Positions 36,167-45,134 are shown, numbered from the stretch's first letter. The stretch: 64,000 nucleotides of DNA from Actinomyces wuliandei (GCF_004010955.1 NZ_CP025227.1:1054001-1118000); one strand, 5' to 3'. The notes: generated from the sequence alone by a model not told the origin. Made by a program: numbers and translations.

Positions 36167-39100
36167 ATGAAGTCTATTGCCGTCCGTGCGGCTGTGTCCT
36201 GTGGGGGGGCCGTCCGTGCTGGTGCCTGTTTGGTCCTGCTGGTCATGGTGGTGGCCGTGGTGGTGCCGGTCCTGGCGCCTGCGCCTGCGCATGCTGATGT
36301 CAACACAGGTATCAAGGTCACTAACCTGGCGCTGGTCAAGACGGACTCTGCGGAGAACCCGCTGTCTGGAAGGATGGAGACTGAGTCCATCGCGCTGCTG
36401 ACCTTTGACTGGGACGCTGGTGGCGCTGATCTCAAGGACGGGGACTCATTCTCCATCGACCTGCCTGAGGAGCTCAGGTTCCGGGTTCCCCAGACGCGTG
36501 CCTTCACCCACTTTGTTGATGGGGTGGAGACGGAGGTCGGCACTTGTGTCATTGGTCAGGCCAGCATGGTCTGTACCTTTAACGAGGTGCTGCCCAGGCT
36601 TATCGGGCAGGGGTACAAACAGCCGTCGGGGTCTGGCAAGATCCAGGTGTACGCGGCCAAGGCGACCACGCAGGAGGAGCTGTCCTTCACTGTCAACGGC
36701 TCCGAGACCGTCATGGTGGACCTGCCTGGTGAGGGTGGTATTGGGGTTCGGGGGCGGAGGTACACGCCTGAGACCCTGCTCAAGGGTGCCAACGCTATGT
36801 CTGAGCAGTCGACGGGGGTGACCTGGAGCATTATCTTCAGCACTGACAGGCTCCAGCCAGAGTACGCCAGGAACGGGGTGGACGTGACCTTTGACGGCCG
36901 GACCGTTCACGAGATCGAGCTCACTGACGTCATAGGGCCAGGACAGACCTACCCTGAGGACCTGAGTCGGTGGCGCCTCACCCGGCACAACTCTGCCGAC
37001 GAGCCGAACCCGCAGACAGCCGAGGTGGTCCTGGCCAGTGCTGCGGAGGGCTCGCGGGTCACTGACATGGGTGAGTTCAGCATCAAGGTGACCTACAGTG
37101 AGGAGGCGGACTCCGGCCAGAGCGCCCGGATTGTGCTGACCGGCCCGTTCGCTCCCCAGACTAACTACCGGGTGATCTACGAGTCCAGGGCCACGACTGA
37201 GGACGGCAAGGCTGTGCCCGGGTTCGTCTATGAGAACTACGCGTCTATTGACGGCACCAGCTTTGAGCGTGACGCGACCAAGTCCTTCCTGGACTCCTTC
37301 TCCCTGACGGTCAATATGCAGGCGGGCTATGGGACCTTCTCCCTGGACAAGTACGTGACCGGTCCGGCTTCTGACCAGGTGCCTGCGGGCTCCACCTTCA
37401 CGGTCAACCTGAGCTACCAGCTGCCTGAGGGCGCGACGCGGTCGACCTACCCGGAGTGGGAGCCGCCGGGGACCCTCAACGCGGACCAGACCGGGGGGAC
37501 TGCCTCCTTTGAGGTGGTCATGGGGCGTAAGAACGTCTTCGTGGGGCCGAACCCGTCGGTGACCTTCCCGGCGGGGACTGTGGTCACCTTGAGCGAGGCC
37601 GCCCCGTCGGTGGTCCTGCCTGAGGGCTACAGCTGGGGTGAGGGCCTGTTCGTGGTGGGTGGTGTGCCCACCACCACCTTGACGATCGCTGACCAGCAGG
37701 TCGTGGGTGCCTCGCTGACCAACCAGGTCAGGGCCGAGCCGTCCACCTTCGAGGTCGTCAAGACCGTTGACGGTGCCCCGGGCGCGGAGTCCAAGGACTA
37801 CTCCTTCACCTACACCTGCTCCGACGGCACCGAGGGTGCCCTGACAGCCAAGGGTGACGGCACCCCGGTGCGCGCCACCGACTCCTTCGAGGTCGGCACC
37901 ACCTGCACCATCGCGGAGTCCACTGAGGGTGCTGAGGTCAGTGGCTACGACCTGGAGGCCCCCCTGTCCCAGCGTGTGCGTGTCACTGCTGGGACCACCA
38001 GCGTGGCCCGGGCTGAGTTCACCAACACCTACACGCCCCGCACGGGTACTTTCACGGTGGCTAAGACGGTGGCTGGTGAGGGTGACTTCGCCCTGGAGAA
38101 GTTTGCTTTTGACTATGTCTGCTCTGATGGTAGTGAGGGCAGGCTGGAGGTCTATGGCACTGGTCGTGCGGTGAGCAGTCCTGAGGTTGCTGAGGGTGCT
38201 GTCTGTGAGATCAGTGAGGACGCGGACTCTGCTGCCAGGCAGGGCTACTCCCTGGAGAGCGAGCTGTCGGCCTCGACGGTGACCATCTCCCAGGACGCTC
38301 CTGTGGCTGTGACTGCGGTCAACACCTACACCAGGGAGGAGGGCACCTTCTCGGTGGCCAAGTCCGTGGCTGGTGACGGTGACTTCTCCGGTGACACCTT
38401 CGCCTTCGACTACACCTGCTCCACGGGTGAGAGCGGCACCCTCCAGGTCCCGGCCGACGGGACCGCGGTGACATCGCCTGAGCTGCCCGCAGGCGCCCAG
38501 TGCGAGGTGAGCGAGCAGGCTGACTCCGCCGCCAGGCAGGGCTACTCCGTGGAGTCGGGGCTGTCCAGCGGCCAGGTGACTGTCGTCAAGGGCGAGGACA
38601 CGCCCGTGACCGCCACCAACACCTACTCCCAGGACACGGGGACCTTCTCGGTGGCCAAGTCTGTGGCTGGTGACGGTGACTTCGGGGGCGCCACGTTCTT
38701 GGTGGCCTACCAGTGCGTGCTGCCTGACGGGTCCACCAGCGCCGACACGCTCAGCGTCACTGGCGGCTCCTCCGTGGCCGGCCCGGTCCTGCCGGTGGGC
38801 ACCCAGTGCGTGGTGAGCGAGGAGGACGCCTCCCGGGCTGGCTACGCCCTGGCGGCCAGCACGAGCGTGGACGGCCAGGTGGGCTCCTCCTTCGTCATCG
38901 CCAAGGACGCTGTCTCCGAGGTGGTGGTGACCAACACCTACGCCCAGCAGAGGGGCGGCTTCCAGGTGGCCAAGACGGTGGAGGGTGACGCCTCCGCCGC
39001 TGCGCCGGAGGAGTTCGTCTTTGACTACGCCTGCACCACCGATGACGGTACCAACCCTTCTGGTGAGGTGGCCCTCAGGGGCGGGGAGGTCGTGGGCGTG

Positions 39101-40363
39101 GAGGTGCCCGTGGGTGAGTGCGTGGTCACCGAGCGTGACGCCTCGGTGGGCGGGGCCGACCTGGCCACCACGGTCACCGTGGACGGCCAGGCCACCCAGG
39201 GGGAGGCTGACCAGGCCACGGTGACCGTGACCGAGGGGGCTGCTGTGGCGGTGGAGGTCACCAACACCTACACCGCCCACCGGGGCACCTTCTCGGTGGC
39301 CAAGACCACCGAGGGGCTGGCCGAGGGTGACGGGCTGGGTGAGCGGGAGGTCTCCTTCTCCTACACCTGCACCGACGGCTCCCAGGGCAGCCTGGGTGTC
39401 AGGGCTGGTGGCCAGGCCGTCCAGGCCGGGCAGAGCTTCGCGGTGGGTACTGAGTGCACCGTCACCGAGGTCGAGGGCTCGGCCCAGGTCGAGGGCTACG
39501 ACCTGGCCGCGCCCGGGCCCCAGACGGTCTCGATCTCGGAGCAGGGTCAGGTGGCGGCCACCTCCTTCACCAACACCTACACCCCTGACACCGGCAGCCT
39601 CACGGTCACCAAGGCCGCCACCGGGGCCGACGAGGAGGTCGAGGGCAAGGAGTTCTCCTTCTCCTACACCTGTGACGACGGCTCCCAGGGCAGCCTGGTG
39701 GCCAGGGCCGACGGACAGGCCGTGGACGCCGGGGCCAGCATCGCCCTGGGCAGCCAGTGCACGGTCTGGGAGGACACCGACGCCGCGGCCATCGAGGGCT
39801 ACGACCTGCAGGCCCCACAGGACCAGAAGGTCACCGTGGACTCCACCGACACCCCCGGCGTGGTCAACATGACCAACACCTACACCAAGCAGGCAGACCC
39901 GGAGCCCAGCCCGGGTGACGAGACGACTCCCCCCTCGCAGGAGCCCACCAGCGAGCCGACCACACAGCCAACCGGCCAGGACGGTCAGGACGGCCAGAAT
40001 GGTCAGGACGGCCAGGACGGTCAGGACGGCCAGGACGGCCAGGACGACCAGAATGGCCAGAATGGTCAGGACGGCCAGAATGGTCAGGGCGGCCAGAATG
40101 GTCAGGACGGCCGGGACGGCCAGGACGGCCAGAATGGTCGGGACGGGCAGAATGGTCGGGACGGCTCGTCGGCCTCACCCAGCCCGGCCCCCTCAGCAGC
40201 GGCGGGTGGCCCAGCCACCGGCTCGGATGAGCCCCGGACGACCTCACCGGCCCGTCCCACGGGGTCCCTGGCCAGGACTGGTGCCACGGTCCTGCTCCCG
40301 GTCGCCGTCGCCCTGGCAGCAATTGCCGGAGGGGTCGCGCTCCTGCGCCGCCGCCGGTCGTGA
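36167..40363 (+). CDS. Large cell-wall-anchored repeat adhesin with LARTG sorting signal
   Basis: Surface protein of 1398 residues. The signal peptide ends APAHA (about residue 45). The N-terminal 480 residues resemble bacterial adhesin/collagen-binding folds (SIDLPEELRF, TYRVIYESRATTEDG-type strands). From about residue 525 to 1241 there are seven domains of about 100 residues, each opening near TNTYT and GTFSVAKTV, with two Cys and a closing NTYT; these match DUF5979-type stalk domains. A Gln-Asp-Gly-Asn tract follows (1268-1332). The end is LARTG (1368-1372), a hydrophobic segment and RRRRS. LAxTG is the motif of class E sortases; no sortase gene is in the window. ATG 36167 has AAAAGG upstream. 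Confidence 0.85.
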   Translation: MKSIAVRAAVSCGGAVRAGACLVLLVMVVAVVVPVLAPAPAHADVNTGIKVTNLALVKTDSAENPLSGRMETESIALLTFDWDAGGADLKDGDSFSIDLPEELRFRVPQTRAFTHFVDGVETEVGTCVIGQASMVCTFNEVLPRLIGQGYKQPSGSGKIQVYAAKATTQEELSFTVNGSETVMVDLPGEGGIGVRGRRYTPETLLKGANAMSEQSTGVTWSIIFSTDRLQPEYARNGVDVTFDGRTVHEIELTDVIGPGQTYPEDLSRWRLTRHNSADEPNPQTAEVVLASAAEGSRVTDMGEFSIKVTYSEEADSGQSARIVLTGPFAPQTNYRVIYESRATTEDGKAVPGFVYENYASIDGTSFERDATKSFLDSFSLTVNMQAGYGTFSLDKYVTGPASDQVPAGSTFTVNLSYQLPEGATRSTYPEWEPPGTLNADQTGGTASFEVVMGRKNVFVGPNPSVTFPAGTVVTLSEAAPSVVLPEGYSWGEGLFVVGGVPTTTLTIADQQVVGASLTNQVRAEPSTFEVVKTVDGAPGAESKDYSFTYTCSDGTEGALTAKGDGTPVRATDSFEVGTTCTIAESTEGAEVSGYDLEAPLSQRVRVTAGTTSVARAEFTNTYTPRTGTFTVAKTVAGEGDFALEKFAFDYVCSDGSEGRLEVYGTGRAVSSPEVAEGAVCEISEDADSAARQGYSLESELSASTVTISQDAPVAVTAVNTYTREEGTFSVAKSVAGDGDFSGDTFAFDYTCSTGESGTLQVPADGTAVTSPELPAGAQCEVSEQADSAARQGYSVESGLSSGQVTVVKGEDTPVTATNTYSQDTGTFSVAKSVAGDGDFGGATFLVAYQCVLPDGSTSADTLSVTGGSSVAGPVLPVGTQCVVSEEDASRAGYALAASTSVDGQVGSSFVIAKDAVSEVVVTNTYAQQRGGFQVAKTVEGDASAAAPEEFVFDYACTTDDGTNPSGEVALRGGEVVGVEVPVGECVVTERDASVGGADLATTVTVDGQATQGEADQATVTVTEGAAVAVEVTNTYTAHRGTFSVAKTTEGLAEGDGLGEREVSFSYTCTDGSQGSLGVRAGGQAVQAGQSFAVGTECTVTEVEGSAQVEGYDLAAPGPQTVSISEQGQVAATSFTNTYTPDTGSLTVTKAATGADEEVEGKEFSFSYTCDDGSQGSLVARADGQAVDAGASIALGSQCTVWEDTDAAAIEGYDLQAPQDQKVTVDSTDTPGVVNMTNTYTKQADPEPSPGDETTPPSQEPTSEPTTQPTGQDGQDGQNGQDGQDGQDGQDGQDDQNGQNGQDGQNGQGGQNGQDGRDGQDGQNGRDGQNGRDGSSASPSPAPSAAAGGPATGSDEPRTTSPARPTGSLARTGATVLLPVAVALAAIAGGVALLRRRRS
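39973..40165 (+). repeat. 9-bp-period minisatellite in adhesin
   Basis: Tandem units of the type GGCCAGGAC GGT and CAGAATGGT encode QDG/QNG tripeptides for about 190 bases. All units keep the frame, so gain or loss changes only stalk length. Such tracts are prone to copy-number change. Confidence 0.8.
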
Positions 40364-40453
40364 CGCCCGCCCTGTGAGGACGACCGCGCGACCACCTGCG
40401 GGCCCAGGACCGTGACCCAGACACCCTGGCAACGGTACTGAGCCCCACACCAA

Positions 40454-40496
40454 GGAGGGGGCCGCCCACCACCCACCGGTGAGCGGCCCCCCTCCC
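40454..40496 (+). terminator. GC-rich hairpin after the adhesin
   Basis: GAGGGGGCCGC (from 40455) pairs with GCGGCCCCCCTC (to 40494) with a one-base bulge and a 17-base loop, about 90 bases past the adhesin stop and before the convergent membrane-protein gene. It could serve both strands. Confidence 0.5.
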
Positions 40497-40600
40497 CATC
40501 CCCGTACCACCAGCGGGGCATGGGCTAGCAGTTGGTGTGACTGAGCGCCCGGCCGCACCTCTCGTGTCTGGCTGCCCTGCCGTGGGTGGGTGTCGCGCCG

Positions 40601-42304
40601 TCATGTCGCGGAAGGTGCGGTGCAGTTGTTGCGCCACATCCAGGGGGTGTCGGAGAGCTCGTCGGGGGTGGGTTCCAGGGTGGCCAGGACGTGGGTCAGC
40701 GCCTCCCGGGGCTGGTCCAGGGGGGCGCGGTTGCGGGGGCGCCGGTAGGTGGTGATCAGGCGGTCGAGCTGGCGCATGCTGAGGGGGAGGTGGCTGACGG
40801 GCAGACCGTGCTCCTGGCCGCGTGTGGCCAGGAGTGCCAGGCCCAGGCGTACGCCGACAAGCTGGGGCTCGTGGTCCCAGGGCAGGAGGTGGGTCTGGCC
40901 GTTGACGTGGGTCAGCTCCATGCCCTTGCGGGTCAGGGCGACCTCCTGGGGGCGGGGCAGGCCGGGACCCAGGCGCGCGAGTGTCTCGGCACCGGTGTAC
41001 AGGCTCAGGGCGCCCAGCGCGTTCACGACGAGGGACGCCCCCGGTTCCTGGACAGTGCGCATGAGGACGCTCATGAGCAGTGCCAGCACGGTGATGGTTG
41101 CGGGCAGGCAGGCCTCCCACCAGGCCATCTCACGCGGGGGTGTCATGACCACGCAGCGTCGCCGCTCGTCCCAGTGCCACAGGCTGCGCCACCGTGACAG
41201 GGCCGCCACCAGTCGCCACCGGGCCAGTGCCAGGGAGACCAGGACCAGGGACGTGACGGCAAGGAGGGCTGCCGTGCCGGGCATGGCGGCGCGTAGTGCC
41301 AGGACGGCTGCCACCGAGGCCGCCAGGGCGAGGGCAGCGCGCACCGGTCCGCCGCGTCTTCTCCTCTGGTCGGTCCTGTCTGGTGGGAGCCACGGGATCC
41401 ACTCCCTGCCCTGTGGGCGTGGGCTCCTGGGGGCTGGTGCGTCTGGGAGGGGTGGGCTGGGTGGTTGTGGGGTGTGCTGCCACATCCAGGGGGTGTCGGC
41501 GAGCTCGTCGGGGGTGGGCTGGAGGGTGGCTAGGACGTGGGCCAGGGCCTGGGGCTGGTCCAGGAGGGTGCGGTTGCGGGCGGGCTGGTAGGTGGCCAGC
41601 AGACGGTCGAGCTGGCGCATCCCGATAGGCAGGTAGACATGAGAGAACCTGTGGTCCTGGCCTCGGGCGGTCAGGAGCACGTGGCTGCGCTGGACTCCGG
41701 TGAGGCGGGGGCGGTGCCCCCAGGGCAGGAGGAGGGTCTGGCCGTTGACGTGGGTCAGCTCCATGCCCCTGCGGGTCAGAGCGACCTCCTGGGGGCGGGG
41801 ACGGCCATGACGCAGGTGTGAGAACGTCTCGGCGCCGGTGTACATGCCCAGGGCGCCCAGCCCGCCCACGGCAATGGAGGAGTCCAGGGGCTGGAGGGAG
41901 AAGACCACGACGGCGACCGGCGGGGCCAGGACGGTGATAGCCAGGGACAGGCCGACCTCCCACCAGACCATCTCGCGCGGGGGTGTCAGGACCACGCAGC
42001 GCCTGGCGGGGTCCCAGGACCACAGGTCCGGCCAGCGTGACAGGGCCACCAGCACCCGCCACTGGGCCACAGTCGCCCCGATCATGAGCAGGGTCATGAA
42101 GGCGAAGAAGACGACCATGCCGTACATCGCCCCGGCAGACGTCAGGACCGTCGCCGCCGCCGTCAGCACGGCAAGGGTGGCAATAAACGGAACTCCTCGT
42201 CTCCTGCCCCGGTCGGCCTTCTCCGGTGGGACCAGTGTGTTCCAGCCCCAGCCCCTGCTCCGGGGGCGAGACCTCCTGGCCCGTCTCAGACCTAGGCGAG
42301 GCAC
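40601..42304 (-). CDS. Tandemly duplicated membrane protein of unknown function
   Basis: A 567-residue protein made of two copies of one module. Each has four hydrophobic segments in two pairs, RRCVVxTPPREMxWWE between them, GAL(G/S)xYTGAET, then a soluble part RPQEVALTRxGMELTHVNGQT and MRQLDRLxxTY, ending with PTPDELxDTPWMW. The soluble part has the texture of a bacterial PH domain. The copies are also alike at DNA level, offset by about 850 bases, so the duplication is recent. GTG 42304 has GGAGGGG upstream. It is the last gene of the WXG/LXG-like cassette, 81 bases behind it; an immunity or secretion-accessory role is inference. Confidence 0.7.
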   Translation of the reverse strand: MPRLGLRRARRSRPRSRGWGWNTLVPPEKADRGRRRGVPFIATLAVLTAAATVLTSAGAMYGMVVFFAFMTLLMIGATVAQWRVLVALSRWPDLWSWDPARRCVVLTPPREMVWWEVGLSLAITVLAPPVAVVVFSLQPLDSSIAVGGLGALGMYTGAETFSHLRHGRPRPQEVALTRRGMELTHVNGQTLLLPWGHRPRLTGVQRSHVLLTARGQDHRFSHVYLPIGMRQLDRLLATYQPARNRTLLDQPQALAHVLATLQPTPDELADTPWMWQHTPQPPSPPLPDAPAPRSPRPQGREWIPWLPPDRTDQRRRRGGPVRAALALAASVAAVLALRAAMPGTAALLAVTSLVLVSLALARWRLVAALSRWRSLWHWDERRRCVVMTPPREMAWWEACLPATITVLALLMSVLMRTVQEPGASLVVNALGALSLYTGAETLARLGPGLPRPQEVALTRKGMELTHVNGQTHLLPWDHEPQLVGVRLGLALLATRGQEHGLPVSHLPLSMRQLDRLITTYRRPRNRAPLDQPREALTHVLATLEPTPDELSDTPWMWRNNCTAPSAT

Positions 42305-42385
42305 ATTCCCCTCCAGGGGTGCTCCAGACGGCGCGCACGGGAAGATACTGGGGGTGCTGGCCGGGCGGTGGGCTGGCCCCGCCTG

Positions 42386-43567
42386 CTAGCCGAAGACATG
42401 GCGCCAGGCCGAGGTGGCCTTGTCCGAGACCCAGCTCCCCGCGTCCCTGAGGCCCTCGTCAATCTTCTCCCGCGTGCGCAGGGGCACCAGGCTCTCATAG
42501 GCCCACCTCGCACCGATGCCAGCAACAGTGCCACCTGCAATGGCTGCTGCGGCTAGCAGCCAGGCGGGAGCCGTCGTCAGGGTCAAGGCTGTCGCCACTG
42601 CACCTACCGCCGCTACTGCTGCAGCTCCTCCCGCTGCTCCTGCAACGGTCTTCACCGCCACGGAGCTGGGGGAGTCGCCCTGGGAGATCTCCCAGCCGGA
42701 CATGGCCAGGGACAGGACGACCCCGCCTGCCGTGGCCGCCCGGGAGGCGGCCGTGGCTACGGGTCCCATCTTGGAGGCGGCCGAGGCCTGAGCCCTCCGG
42801 GCCACGTTGTCCGACTTGGGGGCTTGTTTCCCCGCCTGTACCTTCGGGTTACCCGAGGCTGCCGCCGCCCGGGCGGTGGCTCCTGGGGTGGCCTTCTTGA
42901 CCAGGGAGTAGTAGGCCGCACCCAGGTAGGCGTTCTCGATCCCGTTCTGCGCCACCTGGGACGCGGTCTGCGACAGGGCCTCCATGGCCACCTCGAAGAG
43001 GGGCGACTCCCCGCTGACCACCATGTTGGTCTCCGCCCAGGTGGTGAGCTTGTCGCGCACGTCCTGCACGTCACCGGAGAGCCTGTTGAAGAGCTCGACC
43101 TTCTTCAGGTAGGCCTCATAGGCGGTGTTGTCCGCCTCCCACTGCGTCTTCTGCGCGGCTGTGGCGTCCTTGGCCAGCTCTCCCGGGGAGCCCACTGGGT
43201 AGGGGGCCTCGATCAGCATGCCGCTGACCGTCAGGCCGCCCTGGGTGGCCTCGTCGCGGTAGCCCGCCATGTCCTCCTTGCGCCAGGTGATCTGGTCGCC
43301 CCAGGAGTGGATGACGTCGATGAAGGTGCCCAGCTCGTCACTGGCACTGTCACAGGCGGAGGACAGCTCTGTCGCGTAGTCCTCCACGGCCTGGCCGAAC
43401 TCGCCGGAGATCTCCGTCCAGTAGGTGGAGGAGTCGCACAGGTCGGTGTCGGCGTCACTGAAGCCCGTCTGGAGCTTCTCCAGCCAGTCCGCCGCAGAGT
43501 GGACCTCCTGCGCGCTGGCGTCGATCTCCGTGTCGATCGTGGCCACGCACACACTCGTGTCAGTCAC
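42386..43567 (-). CDS. LXG/WXG-like protein with C-terminal glycine-zipper region
   Basis: A 393-residue protein with a helical N-terminus (about 1-215: TYWTEISGEFGQAVEDY, WGDQITWRKEDMAGY) like type VII secretion substrates of the long WXG/LXG kind, an Ala/Lys/Gln linker (about 225-280) and a hydrophobic Gly/Ala-rich segment (about 310-360: AGAAGGAAAVAAVGAVA, IAGGTVAGIGARWAYESL) of glycine-zipper type. No classical signal peptide. GTG 43567 has AGGAGGTG 6 bases upstream and overlaps the preceding small gene by 8 bases. A membrane-inserting secreted effector is a plausible but unproven role; no known toxin domain is recognised. Confidence 0.6.
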   Translation of the reverse strand: MTDTSVCVATIDTEIDASAQEVHSAADWLEKLQTGFSDADTDLCDSSTYWTEISGEFGQAVEDYATELSSACDSASDELGTFIDVIHSWGDQITWRKEDMAGYRDEATQGGLTVSGMLIEAPYPVGSPGELAKDATAAQKTQWEADNTAYEAYLKKVELFNRLSGDVQDVRDKLTTWAETNMVVSGESPLFEVAMEALSQTASQVAQNGIENAYLGAAYYSLVKKATPGATARAAAASGNPKVQAGKQAPKSDNVARRAQASAASKMGPVATAASRAATAGGVVLSLAMSGWEISQGDSPSSVAVKTVAGAAGGAAAVAAVGAVATALTLTTAPAWLLAAAAIAGGTVAGIGARWAYESLVPLRTREKIDEGLRDAGSWVSDKATSAWRHVFG

Positions 43568-43859
43568 CGGACACCTCCTGCGCCAGCGCCCTCAGGTCGG
43601 CGGCGACGTCCTCATCAACCCCGGAGACCAGGTCCACGCCCGTGCGCGTGCTGCTGGCACCGTGGGCTGCCGCCTGCCCGAAGGTCCCCGCCGCCTCAGC
43701 AAAGAGCGTGAGCGCGTAGGCGATGTAGCCGGTACCCTCCCCACCGTTGACTGAGGAGGGCATGGTCGCGGCGTTGGCCTCCAGGCTGTCCTGCGCGTTG
43801 TCAAAGGACCTGGCCACCTGGCTGGCTGCGGCGTAGTCGATCTCCAGCTGGCTGCTCAC
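43560..43859 (-). CDS. WXG100/EspC-like small helical protein
   Basis: A 99-residue all-helical protein (SSQLEIDYAAASQVARSFDN ... TRTGVDLVSGVDEDVAADL). Size, N-terminal helix and central turn (SVNGGEG) fit WXG100/EspC-type partners of type VII systems, although the Trp of WxG is absent. GTG 43859 has GGAGGAGG upstream and overlaps the stop of the preceding gene (GTGA). It likely pairs with the long protein encoded by the next, overlapping gene. Confidence 0.55.
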   Translation of the reverse strand: MSSQLEIDYAAASQVARSFDNAQDSLEANAATMPSSVNGGEGTGYIAYALTLFAEAAGTFGQAAAHGASSTRTGVDLVSGVDEDVAADLRALAQEVSGD

Positions 43860-44212
43860 CGCAGGGCCTCCTCCGTGCTGGGCGCCTGGGGCGGCGCCTG
43901 CCGCCACAGCTCGCGAGGCATCTCCATGTCCAGGTAGATGACGTCATAGGGCTGGGTGGCTTCCAGCTCGTGCAGCCTGTCGGTACGGCACAGCACCCAG
44001 GGCTGGTGCGGCCCCATGCACTGGGCGAGGCGGTCCAGCGCCGTGTAGGCCAGTAGCGCCACACGGCCGTCCTTGGTCTGACGCATCTCAACATCGGTGC
44101 CCCAGTTGGTCGTCTGGCCGGTGGAGGGCAGGTAGAGGACCGGTGGCACCGGCCTGCCCGCTGCTCCTACGGGGGGTGGCTGCTGACCGTCGAGGAAGAG
44201 AGGTGACTCCAT
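43856..44212 (-). CDS. SAV_915-like protein
   Basis: A 118-residue soluble protein reading PPVLYLPSTG, VEMRQTKDGRVALLAYTALDRLAQCMG, QPWVLCRTDRL and YDVIYLDMEMP. This matches the SAV_915/SseB-like small proteins of actinobacteria, which often sit beside type VII-type WXG genes; the molecular role is unknown. It is the first gene of the four-gene cassette, directly behind a promoter-like element with CGCTACGC direct repeats. Confidence 0.65.
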   Translation of the reverse strand: MESPLFLDGQQPPPVGAAGRPVPPVLYLPSTGQTTNWGTDVEMRQTKDGRVALLAYTALDRLAQCMGPHQPWVLCRTDRLHELEATQPYDVIYLDMEMPRELWRQAPPQAPSTEEALR

Positions 44213-44220
44213 GCCGGTGA

Positions 44221-44247
44221 CGCTACGCCATTGTTATATCGCTACGC
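44221..44247 (-). promoter_or_regulatory. Promoter-like element flanked by CGCTACGC repeats
   Basis: On the minus strand TATAAC (44238-44233) lies about 20 bases before the cassette's first ATG. It is bracketed by direct repeats CGCTACGC at 44221-44228 and 44240-44247. The window here is unusually AT-rich for the region. The repeats could bind a regulator that controls the cassette. Confidence 0.4.
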
Positions 44248-44410
44248 AACCGTTACTCACGATTTCCTGTCTCTTCCCTCCCGTCCTGGGCACCAGGTAC
44301 GGGCAGAGGCCCCCAGCGGGGCGCTGGGGGCTGGGGCCGGGGCTGGATCGAGACCGTGAGGCACCACAGGCAGGTGCTTGCGGCGCTGGACCTCACCACC
44401 TGACAGGCTC

Positions 44411-44454
44411 TGTTGGCACTCTGTCGGCACTCAGTCGGCACTCAGTCGGCACTC
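44411..44454. repeat. 11-bp tandem repeat, four units
   Basis: TGTTGGCACTC, TGTCGGCACTC and two of AGTCGGCACTC run head to tail, ending 11 bases before the response regulator stop codon on the other strand. Function unknown. Confidence 0.75.
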
Positions 44455-44465
44455 ACTGCCCCCGC

Positions 44466-45134
44466 CTACGCCAGCCGGTAGCCCATGCCGCGCACGGTCT
44501 GGACCCGCTCCTTGCCGAGCTTGCTGCGCAGGTAGGACACGTAGACCTCCACCACGTTGGAGCCTGGGTCAAAGTCATACCCCCACACGGTGCTGAGGAG
44601 CTGCTCGCGGCTGAGCACCTGGCCCGGGTGGCGCATGAAGGTCTCCGCCAGCGCGAACTCCCTGGCGGACAACTCTACCGTGTCCCCGGCGACCTCCATG
44701 GTTCGGCCCCGCAGGTCAAGCACCAGGTCCCTGTGGGTGAGCCTCACCGGGTCGGCAGGCTCGGCGGAGGCTGCCTCGGAGCGCAGGCGCACCCGTACCC
44801 GCGCCAGGAGCTCCTCGAAGGAGAACGGCTTGGGCATGTAGTCGTCTGCCCCCCGCTCCAGGCCCGCGACCCGGTCCGCCACGGAGGAGCGCGCCGTGAG
44901 CATGATGACGGGAGTGGACACCCCCTGCCCCCGCAGGCGCTCCAGGACCTCGAACCCGTCGATGTCAGGCAGCCCGATGTCGAGGACCACCAGGTCGATG
45001 TCCTCCTGGAGGACCACCTCCAGGGCCTCGGCCCCTGAGGCGGTGACCCGGGCGGTGTAGCCGGCTGCGCGGAGGCCCTTGGCGAGGAAGGAGGCGATCC
45101 GGGCCTCGTCCTCGACCACCAGGATGGTGCTCAT
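44466..45134 (-). CDS. OmpR-family response regulator
   Basis: Response regulator of 222 residues. The receiver has ILVVEDEARI, the phospho-acceptor Asp in LVVLDIGLPDIDG, Thr in IMLTARS and Lys in MPKPFSFEEL. The winged-helix domain ends SREQLLSTVWGYDFDPGSNV and YVSYLRSKLG, TVRGMGYRLA, close to the MprA/TcrA type. ATG 45134 overlaps the kinase stop (ATGA). It ends a nine-gene minus-strand run and may control that glycan-export set. Confidence 0.93.
   Translation of the reverse strand: MSTILVVEDEARIASFLAKGLRAAGYTARVTASGAEALEVVLQEDIDLVVLDIGLPDIDGFEVLERLRGQGVSTPVIMLTARSSVADRVAGLERGADDYMPKPFSFEELLARVRVRLRSEAASAEPADPVRLTHRDLVLDLRGRTMEVAGDTVELSAREFALAETFMRHPGQVLSREQLLSTVWGYDFDPGSNVVEVYVSYLRSKLGKERVQTVRGMGYRLA

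Noticed and set aside
36446..39280. A 944-codon open frame on the minus strand under the adhesin
   Set aside because: It is a mirror of the adhesin repeats in high-GC DNA; His/Gly/Arg-rich composition, no ribosome site and no family resemblance.
39973..40165. CRISPR-like regular repeats
   Set aside because: The 9-bp period is contiguous without spacers and encodes QDG/QNG in frame in the adhesin.
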